Positions 25,921 through 35,662 of a stretch of DNA of 64,000 nucleotides are shown here, piece by piece. Both the position numbers and the translations under genes were made by a program. The stretch comes from Pseudomonas sp. A34-9 (GTDB lineage Bacteria > Pseudomonadota > Gammaproteobacteria > Pseudomonadales > Pseudomonadaceae), in the NCBI RefSeq assembly GCF_029543085.1, contig NZ_CP119967.1, positions 1,886,501 to 1,950,500 of the forward strand, in the 5' to 3' direction. Numbering within the stretch: position 1 is the stretch's first letter; every line of letters begins with the position of its first letter. A model generated the notes under the pieces. That model did not search any database. It was not told the DNA's origin and worked only from the letters and a program-made list of their open reading frames with translations.

Positions 25921-26005
25921 CGGAGTGCTCCTGTCAGGGCAGCGCCGAGAACTATTCCATCGGAGCTGTCACTTCATCAGGCGACAACAGCGACTTTTCG
26001 CGCAA

Positions 26006-26021
26006 CTGTCAGATCTGACAG
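26006..26021 (-). promoter_or_regulatory. LuxR-type box, copy 4 (26-bp palindrome)
   Basis: The core CTGTCAGATCTGACAG is extended here by CGCAA and TTGCG to a perfect 26-bp palindrome at 26001-26026. It is centred 93.5 bp upstream of the 574-aa gene start. The other three copies share only the 16-bp core. About 100 bp between this box and 26127 hold no further feature that I can see. Confidence 0.75.
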
Positions 26022-26126
26022 TTGCGATAAACGGTAAATAATGAAGGGGAGTTTTCAGTCAGCTAAGGTGATTAACGGATCTGAAGTTTCAAAGGGTAAG
26101 CGATAAAAGATTGCTGCCTGCAAGGC

Positions 26127-26456
26127 CTAATAATCATCCCCACGTTCGGTAACGTCCTTCTCGACCATCGGCGCATTGGGATCCTGCCCCTCGGGGAATT
26201 TTCCCTTCAGATTCCACGCAAACGCGATGATCTCCGCGATCGTGCGATACAGCTCTTCGGGAATGCTGTCGCCCAGTTCCATGCGCGCCAATAAGCGCAC
26301 CAACTCGGCGTTCTCGTAGATGGGCACTTCGCAATCGCGAGCGATGCGCAGGATTTCTTCGGCCAGTTCGTCATCACCTTTGGCGGTGAGGGTCGGCGCG
26401 TGGTTGCCGTCGTATTTGAGGGCGATGGCCTGGCGTGGGGCAGTGGAATCGTTCAT
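26127..26456 (-). CDS. FlhB C-terminal domain-like protein (FlhX type)
   Basis: This 109-aa protein resembles only the cytoplasmic domain of FlhB: AIALKYDGNHAPTLTAKGDDELAEEILRIA aligned in pieces to FlhB AVALKYD...AKGSD...LALKIREIA, then VPIYENAELVRLLARMELGD and IPEELYRTIAEIIAFAW. It has no membrane part, and the NPTH cleavage motif lies outside the protein. Similar short FlhB-like proteins (for example FlhX of Helicobacter) can stand in for cleaved FlhB_C. The ATG overlaps the fliK stop by 4 bases. The conserved EscU/YscU/HrcU signature supports the family. Confidence 0.85.
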   Translation of the reverse strand: MNDSTAPRQAIALKYDGNHAPTLTAKGDDELAEEILRIARDCEVPIYENAELVRLLARMELGDSIPEELYRTIAEIIAFAWNLKGKFPEGQDPNAPMVEKDVTERGDDY

Positions 26457-28015
26457 GCGGTTTCGTCGACCCAGCGGTGTTCGAGGCGGGTTTGGTTGCC
26501 TTGCGGCGGCGTGCCGTGGTGGCAGTCGATGTCGCCGACGTTCAGCCCGCGATCGAGCAGGCGCTGGCGCAGGGCGAACAGGTTGTTTTCGATCAGGTCG
26601 GCGGTGTACGGCCGTTCGGCCCACAGTTGGCCGGACAGGCTGCCGGCGATCAACTGCGCCTGAATCTGCATCGGCCCGAGCGGTTCCATGTCGAGCGCCA
26701 GATCGACGCGCCACAGTTGTTGCCTGGGTTCGCGCTCGTCACGACGTTCGTTCGGCTGCGGTTCTCGCTCCGGCGCTTCTTCACGCTGGAACTTGACCTG
26801 CAGTGGCACGATGTCTTGCAGGTTGCGCATGGGGATTTCCAGCTGCCAGGTGCTGAGCAGGCGCCCATCGTCGGTGACGCCGGTCTGTTCCAGGCTCGAC
26901 AGTTGATGGCTTTGCAGGCGCGAAACAGCGGCAGCGGCGAGGCGCAGCAACTGTTCCAGATCGCCTTCGCCGTCCAGGCTTTGCAGCAAGCGCTCGGGCA
27001 GCGGGAAGCTGCTCGGCAGCGGTTTGGCGCTGACCTGCCCAAGCATGCCGAGGGCATTACGCACGAAGCTCGGCAGCGCCTGTGCCAAGGTGTTGGCGGC
27101 GATGATCGCGTTGAAATTGGTGCTGCTCGGCAGGCCCGGGGTCAGTTGTGCGATCAGCTTGAGCAGATCGGCTTTCATGTCCGGGGCCAGCGTCGGGGTT
27201 TGTCCGGTCAACAGTTTGGCTTCGAGGAACGCGCCGCTGTTGGCCAGGGCCAGCGCCACGCCTTTGGCGGTGCTCAGTTGTTGCACGTCCGGAAGGCTGG
27301 CGAGCAGTTTGTCGACCACGGCGCGCAAATCCGCAGAGGTTTGATCGGTGGCGGGTGGCAGGTTTTGCAGCGCGTTCAACAACCCGCTCAGCGACGCCTG
27401 ACGACTTTGCTGGCCGAGCAGTTGCTGGCTGACGGCCAGTTGTTCCTGGCGGCTGCTCATTGGCAGGAATTTCAGGGTTTGTGAGTCTTCCACCAACGCC
27501 GAGAGCAAAGTGCCAATGCGCAGCGGCTGCGGGCTATCGATGGTCAGTGTGCTGCCGCTCTGCGCGGTATTGAGCAGCGTGACCAGCGAACGGAATACCG
27601 CGGCTTGCCCCGGCGTCTGCGGCAGCGCCTGCGAGGTCAGCACTTTGCCTTGCAGCAGGGTGCCGACCGGCAGTTGTGCGGTGTCGATGCGGGTGAGGGC
27701 GGCGACGCTGCTGGCAATCGCCTGCTGCACGGTAATCGCCAGATTGCCCGCCGACGGCTGAGTGATCGCCAGGCTGGTGCCTTGGGGCAACGGCAAATTG
27801 CTGGTCGCCTGCACGGTGGTCTGGCGGCCGCTGTCGAGCGTCACTTTGAGCAACAGTTGAAAGGTCTGGTCCGCCTGCTTGAGCGATAACACCTCGGCCT
27901 TGGCACTTTGCCCGGCGCCGATCAGGCCTTCGACCGGGGTCAGCAGCTTGAGCAGCTCACCGACCTGCGGGCGAACGGTCGCCGGGGTGGTGGGCGGGAG
28001 CGGGAGGATGTTCAT
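26453..28015 (-). CDS. fliK: FliK-like flagellar hook-length control protein
   Basis: This 520-aa protein begins MNILPLPPTTPATVRP. Its middle is long, Gln/Ala/Leu-rich and low in complexity, as in hook-length rulers. The C-terminal Flg_hook-type domain (about 405-505) contains VDLALDMEPLGPMQIQAQL, WAERPYTADLIENNLFALRQ and RLLDRGLNVGDIDC. In Pseudomonas a second FliK-like gene sits beside ccm, so this may not be the main ruler. ATG 28015 is chosen with AGGCG upstream; ATG 28027 is an alternative. Confidence 0.8.
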   Translation of the reverse strand: MNILPLPPTTPATVRPQVGELLKLLTPVEGLIGAGQSAKAEVLSLKQADQTFQLLLKVTLDSGRQTTVQATSNLPLPQGTSLAITQPSAGNLAITVQQAIASSVAALTRIDTAQLPVGTLLQGKVLTSQALPQTPGQAAVFRSLVTLLNTAQSGSTLTIDSPQPLRIGTLLSALVEDSQTLKFLPMSSRQEQLAVSQQLLGQQSRQASLSGLLNALQNLPPATDQTSADLRAVVDKLLASLPDVQQLSTAKGVALALANSGAFLEAKLLTGQTPTLAPDMKADLLKLIAQLTPGLPSSTNFNAIIAANTLAQALPSFVRNALGMLGQVSAKPLPSSFPLPERLLQSLDGEGDLEQLLRLAAAAVSRLQSHQLSSLEQTGVTDDGRLLSTWQLEIPMRNLQDIVPLQVKFQREEAPEREPQPNERRDEREPRQQLWRVDLALDMEPLGPMQIQAQLIAGSLSGQLWAERPYTADLIENNLFALRQRLLDRGLNVGDIDCHHGTPPQGNQTRLEHRWVDETA

Positions 28016-28057
28016 TTCGCCTGTCATACGCGGACACAACCTGAGGAAAATGCACTC

Positions 28058-28084
28058 TTGAGAGTAAGGCACGGCATGTATAAT
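28058..28084 (+). promoter_or_regulatory. Sigma-70 promoter, probable ccm promoter
   Basis: TTGAGA (28058-28063) and a perfect TATAAT (28079-28084) are 15 bases apart in the fliK-ccmA gap, reading toward ccmA. The spacer is slightly short, which is usual for weaker promoters. The start would be near 28091, giving a leader of about 130 bases. Confidence 0.6.
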
Positions 28085-28224
28085 GCCGCCCGTCTTGCGC
28101 TTCGTTCAAAAAACATAGCAATTGTTTGACCTGGCTCGCTGGATCGAGCCGTCAATGCATCTATGCTGCATCTCTTTAACGGCCGCGCCAGAGCCGACTT
28201 GAACCGTATAAGGCCCGTGATCCC

Positions 28225-28860
28225 TTGACCAGTCCTGTCCTGCAAACCGTTGCCCTCGCGTGTGAACGTGATCTGCGGCTGCTTTTCGAAAATCTCGAAT
28301 TGAGGCTGGCCAGTGGCGATATGGTGCAGATCAGTGGCCCCAACGGCAGTGGCAAAACCAGCCTGTTACGTTTGCTGTCCGGGCTGATGCAGCCGACCGC
28401 CGGGCAAGTTTTGCTCAATGGCCAGCCGCTGACCGAACAACGCAGCGAACTCGCACGCAACCTGCTGTGGATCGGCCACGCCGCCGGGATCAAGGATCTG
28501 CTGACCCCGGAAGAGAACCTGTCATGGCTCTGCGCGCTGCATCATCCCGCCGAGCGTGATGCCATCTGGCAAGCGCTGGCAGCCGTAGGATTGCGCGGTT
28601 TCGAAGATGTTCCCTGCCATAGCCTGTCCGCCGGTCAGCAACGCCGCGTGGCGCTGGCGCGTTTATATCTGGACAGTCCGCCGCTGTGGATTCTCGATGA
28701 GCCGTTCACCGCCCTCGACAAACAGGGCGTGGCGCAGCTCGAAGAACATTTGGCCGGGCACTGCGAACGCGGTGGTCTGGTGGTGTTGACCACGCACCAC
28801 ACGCTGAGCCGGATGCCGGCCGGTTATCGCGACATCGATTTGGGGAACTGGGCAGTATGA
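28225..28860 (+). CDS. ccmA: Cytochrome c maturation ATPase CcmA
   Basis: This 211-aa ABC ATPase of the CcmABCD complex releases heme-loaded CcmE. Walker A is [16 protein letters not shown] (about 40-55), the signature is [14 protein letters not shown] and Walker B is [12 protein letters not shown]. The start is TTG at 28225, since no in-frame ATG or GTG lies nearby. It overlaps ccmB by 4 bases (ATGA). Confidence 0.95.
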   Translation: MTSPVLQTVALACERDLRLLFENLELRLASGDMVQISGPNGSGKTSLLRLLSGLMQPTAGQVLLNGQPLTEQRSELARNLLWIGHAAGIKDLLTPEENLSWLCALHHPAERDAIWQALAAVGLRGFEDVPCHSLSAGQQRRVALARLYLDSPPLWILDEPFTALDKQGVAQLEEHLAGHCERGGLVVLTTHHTLSRMPAGYRDIDLGNWAV

Positions 28861-29525
28861 GTGTGTTTGGCCTGCTGGTTGCCCGTGAATCCCGACTGCT
28901 GTTTCGCCGCCCGGCGGAGCTGGCCAATCCGCTGATTTTCTTCGCCATCGTCATCGCGTTGTTCCCGCTGGCCGTCGGCCCGGAAACTCAAGTGTTGCAA
29001 AACCTGTCCCCCGGGTTAGTCTGGGTGGCGGCGCTGTTGTCGGTCCTGCTCTCGCTGGACGGGCTTTTCCGCAGTGATTTCGAAGACGGCTCCCTGGAAC
29101 AGTGGGTCCTTTCGTCGCACCCGCTGCCACTTCTGGTCTTGGCCAAGGTGCTGGCACACTGGCTTTTCTCCGGTCTGGCGCTGGTTTTGCTCTCACCGTT
29201 GCTGGCGTTGATGCTCGGTTTGCCTGCCGCATGCCTGCCGGTTTTGCTGTTTTCGTTGCTGCTGGGAACACCGGTGCTGAGCCTGCTCGGCGCGGTGGGC
29301 GCGGCACTGACGGTCGGTCTGAAGCGGGGCGGCCTGTTGCTGGCGCTGCTGATTCTGCCGTTGTACATCCCGGTGTTGATCCTGGGCAGTGGCGCCTTGC
29401 AGGCGGCGTTGCAAGGCATGCCGGCGACCGGGTATCTGCTGTGGCTTGGTAGCCTGACCGCCCTGGCGATCACCCTGACACCTTTTGCAATAGCGGCTGG
29501 CCTGAAGATCAGCGTCGGCGAATAA
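28857..29525 (+). CDS. ccmB: Heme exporter membrane subunit CcmB
   Basis: This 222-aa inner-membrane protein with six hydrophobic segments starts [20 protein letters not shown] and has the family run [20 protein letters not shown]. It forms the membrane part of the ABC complex with CcmA and CcmC. About 80 bp separate it from ccmC. Confidence 0.95.
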   Translation: MSVFGLLVARESRLLFRRPAELANPLIFFAIVIALFPLAVGPETQVLQNLSPGLVWVAALLSVLLSLDGLFRSDFEDGSLEQWVLSSHPLPLLVLAKVLAHWLFSGLALVLLSPLLALMLGLPAACLPVLLFSLLLGTPVLSLLGAVGAALTVGLKRGGLLLALLILPLYIPVLILGSGALQAALQGMPATGYLLWLGSLTALAITLTPFAIAAGLKISVGE

Positions 29526-29603
29526 TGAGGTCTGGTTAAAATTTAACCAGCAAAGACCCTGAGACTGCTCACACCGATGAGCGGCACCCGTGATGGAAAC
29601 AGT

Positions 29604-30359
29604 ATGAACTGGACCTGGTTTCACAAGCTCGGCTCGCCCAAGTGGTTCTACGGCATCAGCAGCAAGTTCTTGCCGTGGCTGAGCATCGCAGCGTTGCTGC
29701 TGATTGGCGTCGGCGTCGTTTGGGGCCTGGCCTTCGCGCCGCCGGACTATCAGCAAGGCAACAGCTTTCGCATCATCTATATTCACGTGCCTGCCGCGAT
29801 GCTCGCTCAGTCGATCTACGTGATGCTCGCGGTGTGCGGTGTGGTCGGGCTGGTGTGGAAAATGAAACTGGCCGACGTCGCCCTGCAATGCGCCGCACCG
29901 ATCGGCGCGTGGATGACCGCCGTGGCGCTGGTTACCGGGGCGATCTGGGGCAAACCGACCTGGGGTTCGTGGTGGGTCTGGGACGCGCGCCTGACCTCGA
30001 TGCTGATTCTGCTGTTTCTGTATTTCGGCGTGATCGCGCTGGGCAATGCCATCAGCAACCGCGACAGCGCCGCCAAGGCCTGCGCGGTGCTGGCCATCGT
30101 CGGCGTGATCAATATCCCGATCATCAAATACTCGGTGGAGTGGTGGAACACTCTGCACCAGGGCGCGACCTTCACCCTCACGGAAAAACCGGCGATGCCG
30201 GCGGAAATGTGGCTGCCGCTGTTGCTGACGGTACTGGGCTTCTACTGCTTCTTTGGCACCGTGCTGCTGTTGCGCATGCGCCTGGAAGTGCTCAAGCGCG
30301 AAGCCCGCGCCAGTTGGGTGAAAGAAGAAGTGCAGCACAGTCTGGAGGCCGCTCGATGA
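29604..30359 (+). CDS. ccmC: Heme handling protein CcmC
   Basis: This 251-aa membrane protein loads heme onto CcmE. Six membrane segments carry the tryptophan-rich heme motif [18 protein letters not shown], with a conserved His in IHVPAAM before it and another in [11 protein letters not shown] 29604 ([17 protein letters not shown]) is the family start. An upstream ATG at 29577 adds nine residues. Confidence 0.95.
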   Translation: MNWTWFHKLGSPKWFYGISSKFLPWLSIAALLLIGVGVVWGLAFAPPDYQQGNSFRIIYIHVPAAMLAQSIYVMLAVCGVVGLVWKMKLADVALQCAAPIGAWMTAVALVTGAIWGKPTWGSWWVWDARLTSMLILLFLYFGVIALGNAISNRDSAAKACAVLAIVGVINIPIIKYSVEWWNTLHQGATFTLTEKPAMPAEMWLPLLLTVLGFYCFFGTVLLLRMRLEVLKREARASWVKEEVQHSLEAAR

Positions 30360-30532
30360 GTTTTGCTTCATTCGGCGACTTCCTCGCCATGGGCCATCAT
30401 GGCCTGTATGTCTGGTCGGCCTACGGCATCTGTCTGGCGGTGCTGATCCTCAACGTGGTGGCGCCGATTGCGGCCCGCAAGCGCTATTTGCAACAAGAGG
30501 CGCGTCGTCTGCGCCGGGAGAACGGCAAGTGA
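30356..30532 (+). CDS. ccmD: Heme exporter protein CcmD
   Basis: This 58-aa small membrane protein ([20 protein letters not shown]) has one hydrophobic helix and a basic tail ([18 protein letters not shown]). It is required to release holo-CcmE from CcmABC. It overlaps ccmC by 4 bases and ccmE by 4 bases. Confidence 0.93.
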   Translation: MSFASFGDFLAMGHHGLYVWSAYGICLAVLILNVVAPIAARKRYLQQEARRLRRENGK

Positions 30533-30984
30533 ATCCGCTGCGCAAGAAACGTCTGATCATCATTCTGGCCATTCTGGTCGGGGTCGGCGCTGCCGTCGGC
30601 CTGGCCCTCAGCGCCCTGCAGCAGAACATCAATCTGTTCTACACCCCGACCCAGATCGCCAACGGCGAAGCGCCGCAAGACACGCGCATCCGCGCCGGTG
30701 GCATGGTCGAGAAGGGTTCGCTGCAACGTTCGCCGGATTCGCTCGACGTCAAATTTATCGTTACCGACTTCAACAAATCCGTGACCATTACTTATCGCGG
30801 CATCCTCCCGGACCTGTTCCGCGAAGGGCAGGGTATCGTCGCCCTTGGCAAGCTCAATGCCAACGGCGTGGTGGTGGCCGATGAAGTGCTGGCCAAGCAC
30901 GACGAGAAGTACATGCCACCGGAAGTGACCAAAGCCTTGAAAGACAGCGGTCAATCCGCACCAACGCCTGCGAAGGAGGGTTGA
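30529..30984 (+). CDS. ccmE: Heme chaperone CcmE
   Basis: This 151-aa periplasmic heme chaperone has one N-terminal membrane anchor ([20 protein letters not shown]). It binds heme covalently through the His of the motif [14 protein letters not shown] (about 121-134) and passes it to CcmF. It starts at GTG 30529, inside the end of ccmD. Confidence 0.96.
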   Translation: MNPLRKKRLIIILAILVGVGAAVGLALSALQQNINLFYTPTQIANGEAPQDTRIRAGGMVEKGSLQRSPDSLDVKFIVTDFNKSVTITYRGILPDLFREGQGIVALGKLNANGVVVADEVLAKHDEKYMPPEVTKALKDSGQSAPTPAKEG

Positions 30985-30987
30985 TCG

Positions 30988-32976
30988 ATGACGTCGACGA
31001 TTTTTATTCCTGAGCTCGGTCATCTGGCGATGATTCTGGCATTGTGTTTCGCGCTGGTGCAGGCCGTGGTGCCGTTGGTTGGCGCCTGGCGCGGTGACCG
31101 TTTCTGGATGAGTCTGGCGCAGCCAGCGGCGTGGGGCCAATTTGCCTTTCTGCTGTTCGCATTCGGTATTTTGACCTACGCGTTCATGACCGATGACTTC
31201 TCCGTCGCGTATGTGGCGAACAACTCCAATACCGCGTTGCCGTGGTATTACAAATTCAGCGCGGTGTGGGGCGCCCACGAAGGTTCGTTGCTGTTGTGGG
31301 CGTTGATCCTCGGCGGCTGGACCTTTGCCGTGTCGGTGTTCTCGCGGCAGTTGCCGCAAGTCATGCTCGCTCGTGTACTGGCGGTGATGGGCATGATCAG
31401 CACCGGTTTCCTGCTGTTCCTGATCCTCACGTCCAACCCGTTCAAACGCATCCTGCCGCAAATGCCCAGCAATGGCGCTGACTTGAATCCGTTGTTGCAA
31501 GACATCGGCCTGATCGTCCATCCGCCGATGTTGTACATGGGGTACGTTGGTTTCTCGGTAGCGTTCGCCTTTGCCATCGCCGCGTTGATGGGCGGTCGTC
31601 TTGATGCGGCGTGGGCACGCTGGTCGCGTCCTTGGACCATCGTCGCCTGGGCGTTCCTCGGCATCGGTATCACCCTCGGTTCGTGGTGGGCGTATTACGA
31701 ACTCGGCTGGGGCGGCTGGTGGTTCTGGGACCCGGTGGAAAACGCCTCGTTCATGCCTTGGCTGGTCGGAACCGCGCTGATCCACTCGCTGGCGGTCACG
31801 GAAAAACGTGGCGTGTTCAAGAGCTGGACGGTGCTGCTGGCGATTGCCGCGTTCTCGTTGAGCCTGCTCGGGACCTTCCTTGTGCGTTCCGGCGTGCTGA
31901 CCTCGGTGCACGCGTTTGCTTCGGACCCTGAGCGCGGCGTGTTCATTCTGATCTTCCTGTTGTTCGTTGTGGGTGGCTCGCTGACGCTGTTCGCCCTGCG
32001 TGCGCCAGTGGTGAAGAGTCAGGTTGGTTTCAACCTGTGGTCGCGGGAAACCCTGTTGCTGGGCAACAACCTGGTGCTGGTCGTCGCCGCTTCGATGATC
32101 CTGCTCGGCACCCTTTACCCACTGATTCTCGATGCCCTGAGCGGCGCGAAGATGTCGGTTGGCCCGCCGTACTTCAACGCGCTGTTCATTCCGTTGATGG
32201 CGTTGCTGATGCTGGTCATGGCGGTCGGCGTGATCGTCCGTTGGAAGGACACTCCGGTGAAATGGCTGGCCGGCATGCTCACGCCAGTGCTGCTCGGCAG
32301 CGTCGCGCTGGCGGTGGTGGCCGGTGTCGCTTACGGCGATTTCAACTGGGCAGTGATCGCGACTTTCCTGCTCGCGGCGTGGGTGTTGCTTGCCGGTGTG
32401 CGTGACATCGTCGACAAGACTCGCCACAAAGGTCTGATCAAAGGCCTGCCGACGCTGACTCGCAGCTACTGGGGCATGCAGATCGCCCACCTCGGCATCG
32501 CCGTGTGCGCCTTGGGCGTGGTGTTGTCGAGCCAGAACAGTGCCGAACGCGACCTGCGTCTGGCGCCGGGCGAGTCGATGGACCTGGCCGGTTATCACTT
32601 CATCTTCGAAGGCGCCAAGCACTTCGAAGGACCGAACTTCACCTCCGATAAAGGCACCATTCGGGTGATTCGCGACGGCAAGGAAATCAGTGTGCTGCAC
32701 CCGGAAAAACGTCTGTACACCGTGCAGGGTTCAATGATGACCGAAGCCGGCATCGACGCCGGTTTCACCCGTGACCTTTACGTTGCCCTCGGCGAGCCGC
32801 TGGACAACGGCGCGTGGGCGGTGCGCGTGCACGTCAAACCGTTTGTGCGCTGGATCTGGTTCGGCGGTTTGCTCACCGGCTTCGGTGGGTTGCTGGCGGC
32901 GCTGGATCGGCGTTATCGGGTCAAGGTGAAAGCCCGTGTGCGTGAAGCGCTGGGCATGACGGGAGCGGCTGCATGA
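30988..32976 (+). CDS. ccmF: Cytochrome c heme lyase CcmF
   Basis: This 662-aa multi-span membrane protein is the heme ligation core. The WWD motif is GWGGWWFWDPVENASFMPWL (about 234-253). Conserved periplasmic His residues occur, for example GAHEGSLLLW and IVHPPMLYMGYVG. It overlaps ccmG by 4 bases. Confidence 0.97.
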   Translation: MTSTIFIPELGHLAMILALCFALVQAVVPLVGAWRGDRFWMSLAQPAAWGQFAFLLFAFGILTYAFMTDDFSVAYVANNSNTALPWYYKFSAVWGAHEGSLLLWALILGGWTFAVSVFSRQLPQVMLARVLAVMGMISTGFLLFLILTSNPFKRILPQMPSNGADLNPLLQDIGLIVHPPMLYMGYVGFSVAFAFAIAALMGGRLDAAWARWSRPWTIVAWAFLGIGITLGSWWAYYELGWGGWWFWDPVENASFMPWLVGTALIHSLAVTEKRGVFKSWTVLLAIAAFSLSLLGTFLVRSGVLTSVHAFASDPERGVFILIFLLFVVGGSLTLFALRAPVVKSQVGFNLWSRETLLLGNNLVLVVAASMILLGTLYPLILDALSGAKMSVGPPYFNALFIPLMALLMLVMAVGVIVRWKDTPVKWLAGMLTPVLLGSVALAVVAGVAYGDFNWAVIATFLLAAWVLLAGVRDIVDKTRHKGLIKGLPTLTRSYWGMQIAHLGIAVCALGVVLSSQNSAERDLRLAPGESMDLAGYHFIFEGAKHFEGPNFTSDKGTIRVIRDGKEISVLHPEKRLYTVQGSMMTEAGIDAGFTRDLYVALGEPLDNGAWAVRVHVKPFVRWIWFGGLLTGFGGLLAALDRRYRVKVKARVREALGMTGAAA

Positions 32977-33509
32977 GACGTTGGTTGATGCTGGTGCCAC
33001 TGGCGATTTTCCTGCTGGTGGCGGTGTTTCTTTATCGCGGTCTGTACCTTGATCCTGCGGAGCTGCCGTCGGCGATGATCAACAAGCCGTTCCCGGAGTT
33101 TTCCCTGCCCAACGTGCAGGGCGACAAGAGCCTGACCAAGGCTGACATTCTCGGCAAACCGGCGCTGGTCAATGTCTGGGGCACCTGGTGCATTTCCTGC
33201 CGGGTCGAGCATCCGGTATTGAATAAGCTCGCCGAGCGCGGCGTGGTGATCTACGGCATCAACTACAAGGACACCAACGCCGATGCCTTGAAGTGGCTGG
33301 CCGAGTTCCACAATCCGTATGTGCTGGATATCCGTGACGACGAAGGCTCGCTGGGCCTGAACCTCGGCGTCTACGGCGCTCCGGAAACCTTCTTCATCGA
33401 CGCCAAGGGCATCATCCGCGACAAATACGTCGGGGTGATCGACGAGCAGGTCTGGCGCGAAAAACTCGCGGCCAAGTATCAGGCGCTGGTCGACGAGGCC
33501 AAACCATGA
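32973..33509 (+). CDS. ccmG: Thiol:disulfide protein CcmG (DsbE)
   Basis: This 178-aa thioredoxin-fold protein has an N-terminal membrane anchor and the redox motif WGTWCISCRVEHPVL (CISC, about 69-72). The conserved GVYGAPETFFID loop is also present. It keeps apocytochrome cysteines reduced for heme attachment. It overlaps both neighbours by 4 bases. Confidence 0.96.
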   Translation: MRRWLMLVPLAIFLLVAVFLYRGLYLDPAELPSAMINKPFPEFSLPNVQGDKSLTKADILGKPALVNVWGTWCISCRVEHPVLNKLAERGVVIYGINYKDTNADALKWLAEFHNPYVLDIRDDEGSLGLNLGVYGAPETFFIDAKGIIRDKYVGVIDEQVWREKLAAKYQALVDEAKP

Positions 33510-33976
33510 AGCGCTTTCTGGCTACGCTGGTTTTGGGCTTGAGTCTGGTCGGTGTGGCTCATGCGGCCATCGACACCTACGAGTTTGCCAAAGAAGGTGA
33601 TCGCGAGCGTTTCCGCGAGCTGACCAAGGAACTGCGCTGCCCCAAGTGCCAGAACCAGGACATCGCCGACTCCAACGCACCGATTGCCGCTGACCTGCGC
33701 AAAGAGATTTTCCGCATGCTCGGCGAGGGCAAGGACAACCAGCAGATCATCGACTTCATGGTGGATCGCTACGGTGATTTCGTCCGCTACAAACCGGCGC
33801 TCAACACCAAGACCGCACTGCTGTGGTTCGGCCCGGCCGGTCTGCTGCTCGGTGGTGTCGTGGTGATCGCAGTGATCGTCCGCCGTCGTCGCGGCCAGCG
33901 TGCCGAAACTCCGCAAGCGCTGTCCATCGAAGAGCGTCAGCGCCTCGACCAACTGTTGGATAAAAACCAAGAATGA
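33506..33976 (+). CDS. ccmH: Cytochrome c maturation protein CcmH
   Basis: This 156-aa protein has a signal peptide ([16 protein letters not shown]). Its redox pair CPKC is in [20 protein letters not shown], and a C-terminal membrane helix follows. It forms the heme ligation complex with CcmF and CcmI and reduces the apocytochrome heme-binding cysteines. Confidence 0.96.
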   Translation: MKRFLATLVLGLSLVGVAHAAIDTYEFAKEGDRERFRELTKELRCPKCQNQDIADSNAPIAADLRKEIFRMLGEGKDNQQIIDFMVDRYGDFVRYKPALNTKTALLWFGPAGLLLGGVVVIAVIVRRRRGQRAETPQALSIEERQRLDQLLDKNQE

Positions 33977-35175
33977 TTGATTTCTGGCTTGCCGCAGGGC
34001 TGTTGCTTCTGGTCGCCCTGAGTTTTCTGCTGATCCCGGTTTTGCGTGAGCGTCGCGCCCAGCGTGAAGAGGATCGGACTGCCCTGAACGTCGCGCTGTA
34101 TCAGGAGCGTGTCGCCGAGTTGCAATCGCAACAGGCTGAAGGCGTGCTCGACGCCGCGCAAATGGACAGCGGCCGCGCCGAGGCGGCGCGTGAATTGCTG
34201 GCGGATACCGAAGGGGTTGCCGCGCCGCGTGTGTCGAAACTGGGTAAACCGTTGCCACTGTTGGCAGCAGTCTTGGTGCCGGTGTTGGGTCTGGGTCTGT
34301 ATATGCACTTCGGCGCTGCCGACAAAGTCGAGCTGACCCGCGAATTTGCCCAGGCACCGCAGTCGATGGAAGAGATGACCCAGCGTCTGGAGCGCGCCGT
34401 CGCGGCGCAACCGGATTCTGCCGAAGGTCTGTATTTCCTCGGCCGGACCTACATGGCGCAAGAGCGCCCGGCGGACGCGGCGAAGATGTTTGAGCGCGCT
34501 GCCAATCTGGCCGGTCGCCAACCGGAACTGCTCGGCCAGTGGGCTCAGGCGCAGTATTTTGCTGACGGCAAAAAGTGGTCGGCGAAGATTCAGGCGCTGA
34601 CTGACGAAGCACTGAAGGCGGATCCGAAAGAGGTCACCAGCCTCGGTCTGCTTGGCATCGCCGCGTTTGAGGGCGAGCGTTATCAGGAAGCCATCGATTA
34701 CTGGAACCGTTTGCTGGCGCAATTGCCGCCGGACGACAATTCCCGCGCCGCGCTGCAAGGCGGGATCAAACGCGCTGCCGAACGTCTGGAAGCCAGCGGC
34801 GGTAAGGTTGCTGCGGCCCCGGTCGCCGCGAAAGCCGCGCTGTTGAAAGTCAGCGTCGATCTGGCCAGCGAACTCAGAGGCAAAGTGCAACCGGGCGACA
34901 GCGTGTTCATCTTTGCCCGCGCCACGTCCGGCCCACCGGCACCGCTGGCGGCCAAGCGCCTGACCGTGGCCGATCTGCCGGTGACCGTCGAGCTGGGTGA
35001 CGCCGACGCCATGATGCCGCAGTTGAAACTGTCGAACTTTCCTGAAGTCCAACTGGTTGCGCGCATCTCACGGGCTGGTCAACCGACCACCGGTGAGTGG
35101 GTCGGTCGCAGCGGCCCGCTGGCCAGCAGCACCACCGCGCTACAGAAACTGACCATCGACAGCCCGGACAAATAA
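33973..35175 (+). CDS. ccmI: Cytochrome c maturation protein CcmI
   Basis: This 400-aa protein has two N-terminal membrane helices ([38 protein letters not shown]). TPR repeats follow ([40 protein letters not shown]) and then a C-terminal periplasmic domain. It presents apocytochrome C-termini to the ligation complex. It is last in the ccm operon. Confidence 0.94.
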   Translation: MIDFWLAAGLLLLVALSFLLIPVLRERRAQREEDRTALNVALYQERVAELQSQQAEGVLDAAQMDSGRAEAARELLADTEGVAAPRVSKLGKPLPLLAAVLVPVLGLGLYMHFGAADKVELTREFAQAPQSMEEMTQRLERAVAAQPDSAEGLYFLGRTYMAQERPADAAKMFERAANLAGRQPELLGQWAQAQYFADGKKWSAKIQALTDEALKADPKEVTSLGLLGIAAFEGERYQEAIDYWNRLLAQLPPDDNSRAALQGGIKRAAERLEASGGKVAAAPVAAKAALLKVSVDLASELRGKVQPGDSVFIFARATSGPPAPLAAKRLTVADLPVTVELGDADAMMPQLKLSNFPEVQLVARISRAGQPTTGEWVGRSGPLASSTTALQKLTIDSPDK

Positions 35176-35200
35176 CCGGACACAACAGGAAAGCACCGCC

Positions 35201-35605
35201 ATGCACACCATCGCCCGAATCACAGTCCTCACACTGGCCCTGGGCTTGAGTGCATGTGCGGTGCAACGACCGGAACCGACCACCAACCTGCCGCCGATCC
35301 CGCCGTCACAGCCGAGCCCGACCCCGTCGACCTCACCGACACCGGGCAAAAGCATCCCCGCCAAACCGGCCAAACCGGTTCCTCGCACCTCGGCCAGCTT
35401 CGCCCCGCCACCGGGCGGCAACAGTCACTGGGACCAGAAACTCGGCGTCTACGTCCTCGACGATCAGACCAACACCTTCTACCGCCAGCGCACCTACTAT
35501 CGCTGGAACAACGGCTGGAGCCGCTCGATCAGCCCTAACGGCCCGTGGGAAGACACCAACATCCACGGCGTACCGCCGGGGTTGGGCAAGCAATTCGGGC
35601 AATGA
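35201..35605 (+). CDS. Small lipoprotein, Pro-rich, 134 aa
   Basis: The signal peptide ends in the lipobox LSAC (Cys at about 19). A Pro/Ser/Thr linker (PPIPPSQPSPTPSTSPTPG) follows, then a Tyr/Trp-rich domain (LGVYVLDDQTNTFYRQRTYY). It probably sits in the outer membrane. It lies 25 bp after ccmI and is followed by a strong terminator, so it ends the ccm transcript. Function unknown. Confidence 0.85.
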   Translation: MHTIARITVLTLALGLSACAVQRPEPTTNLPPIPPSQPSPTPSTSPTPGKSIPAKPAKPVPRTSASFAPPPGGNSHWDQKLGVYVLDDQTNTFYRQRTYYRWNNGWSRSISPNGPWEDTNIHGVPPGLGKQFGQ

Positions 35606-35608
35606 ATG

Positions 35609-35636
35609 AAAACGGCGATCTTTGGATCGCCGTTTT
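35609..35636 (+). terminator. Terminator of ccm/lipoprotein operon
   Basis: AAAACGGCGATC (35609-35620) pairs perfectly with GATCGCCGTTTT (35625-35636) around loop TTTG, with T residues at the end of the stem. The position right after the stop codon supports a rho-independent terminator. Confidence 0.9.
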
Positions 35637-35662
35637 GCTGTCTGTCGTTTGTGCTGAGAGCT

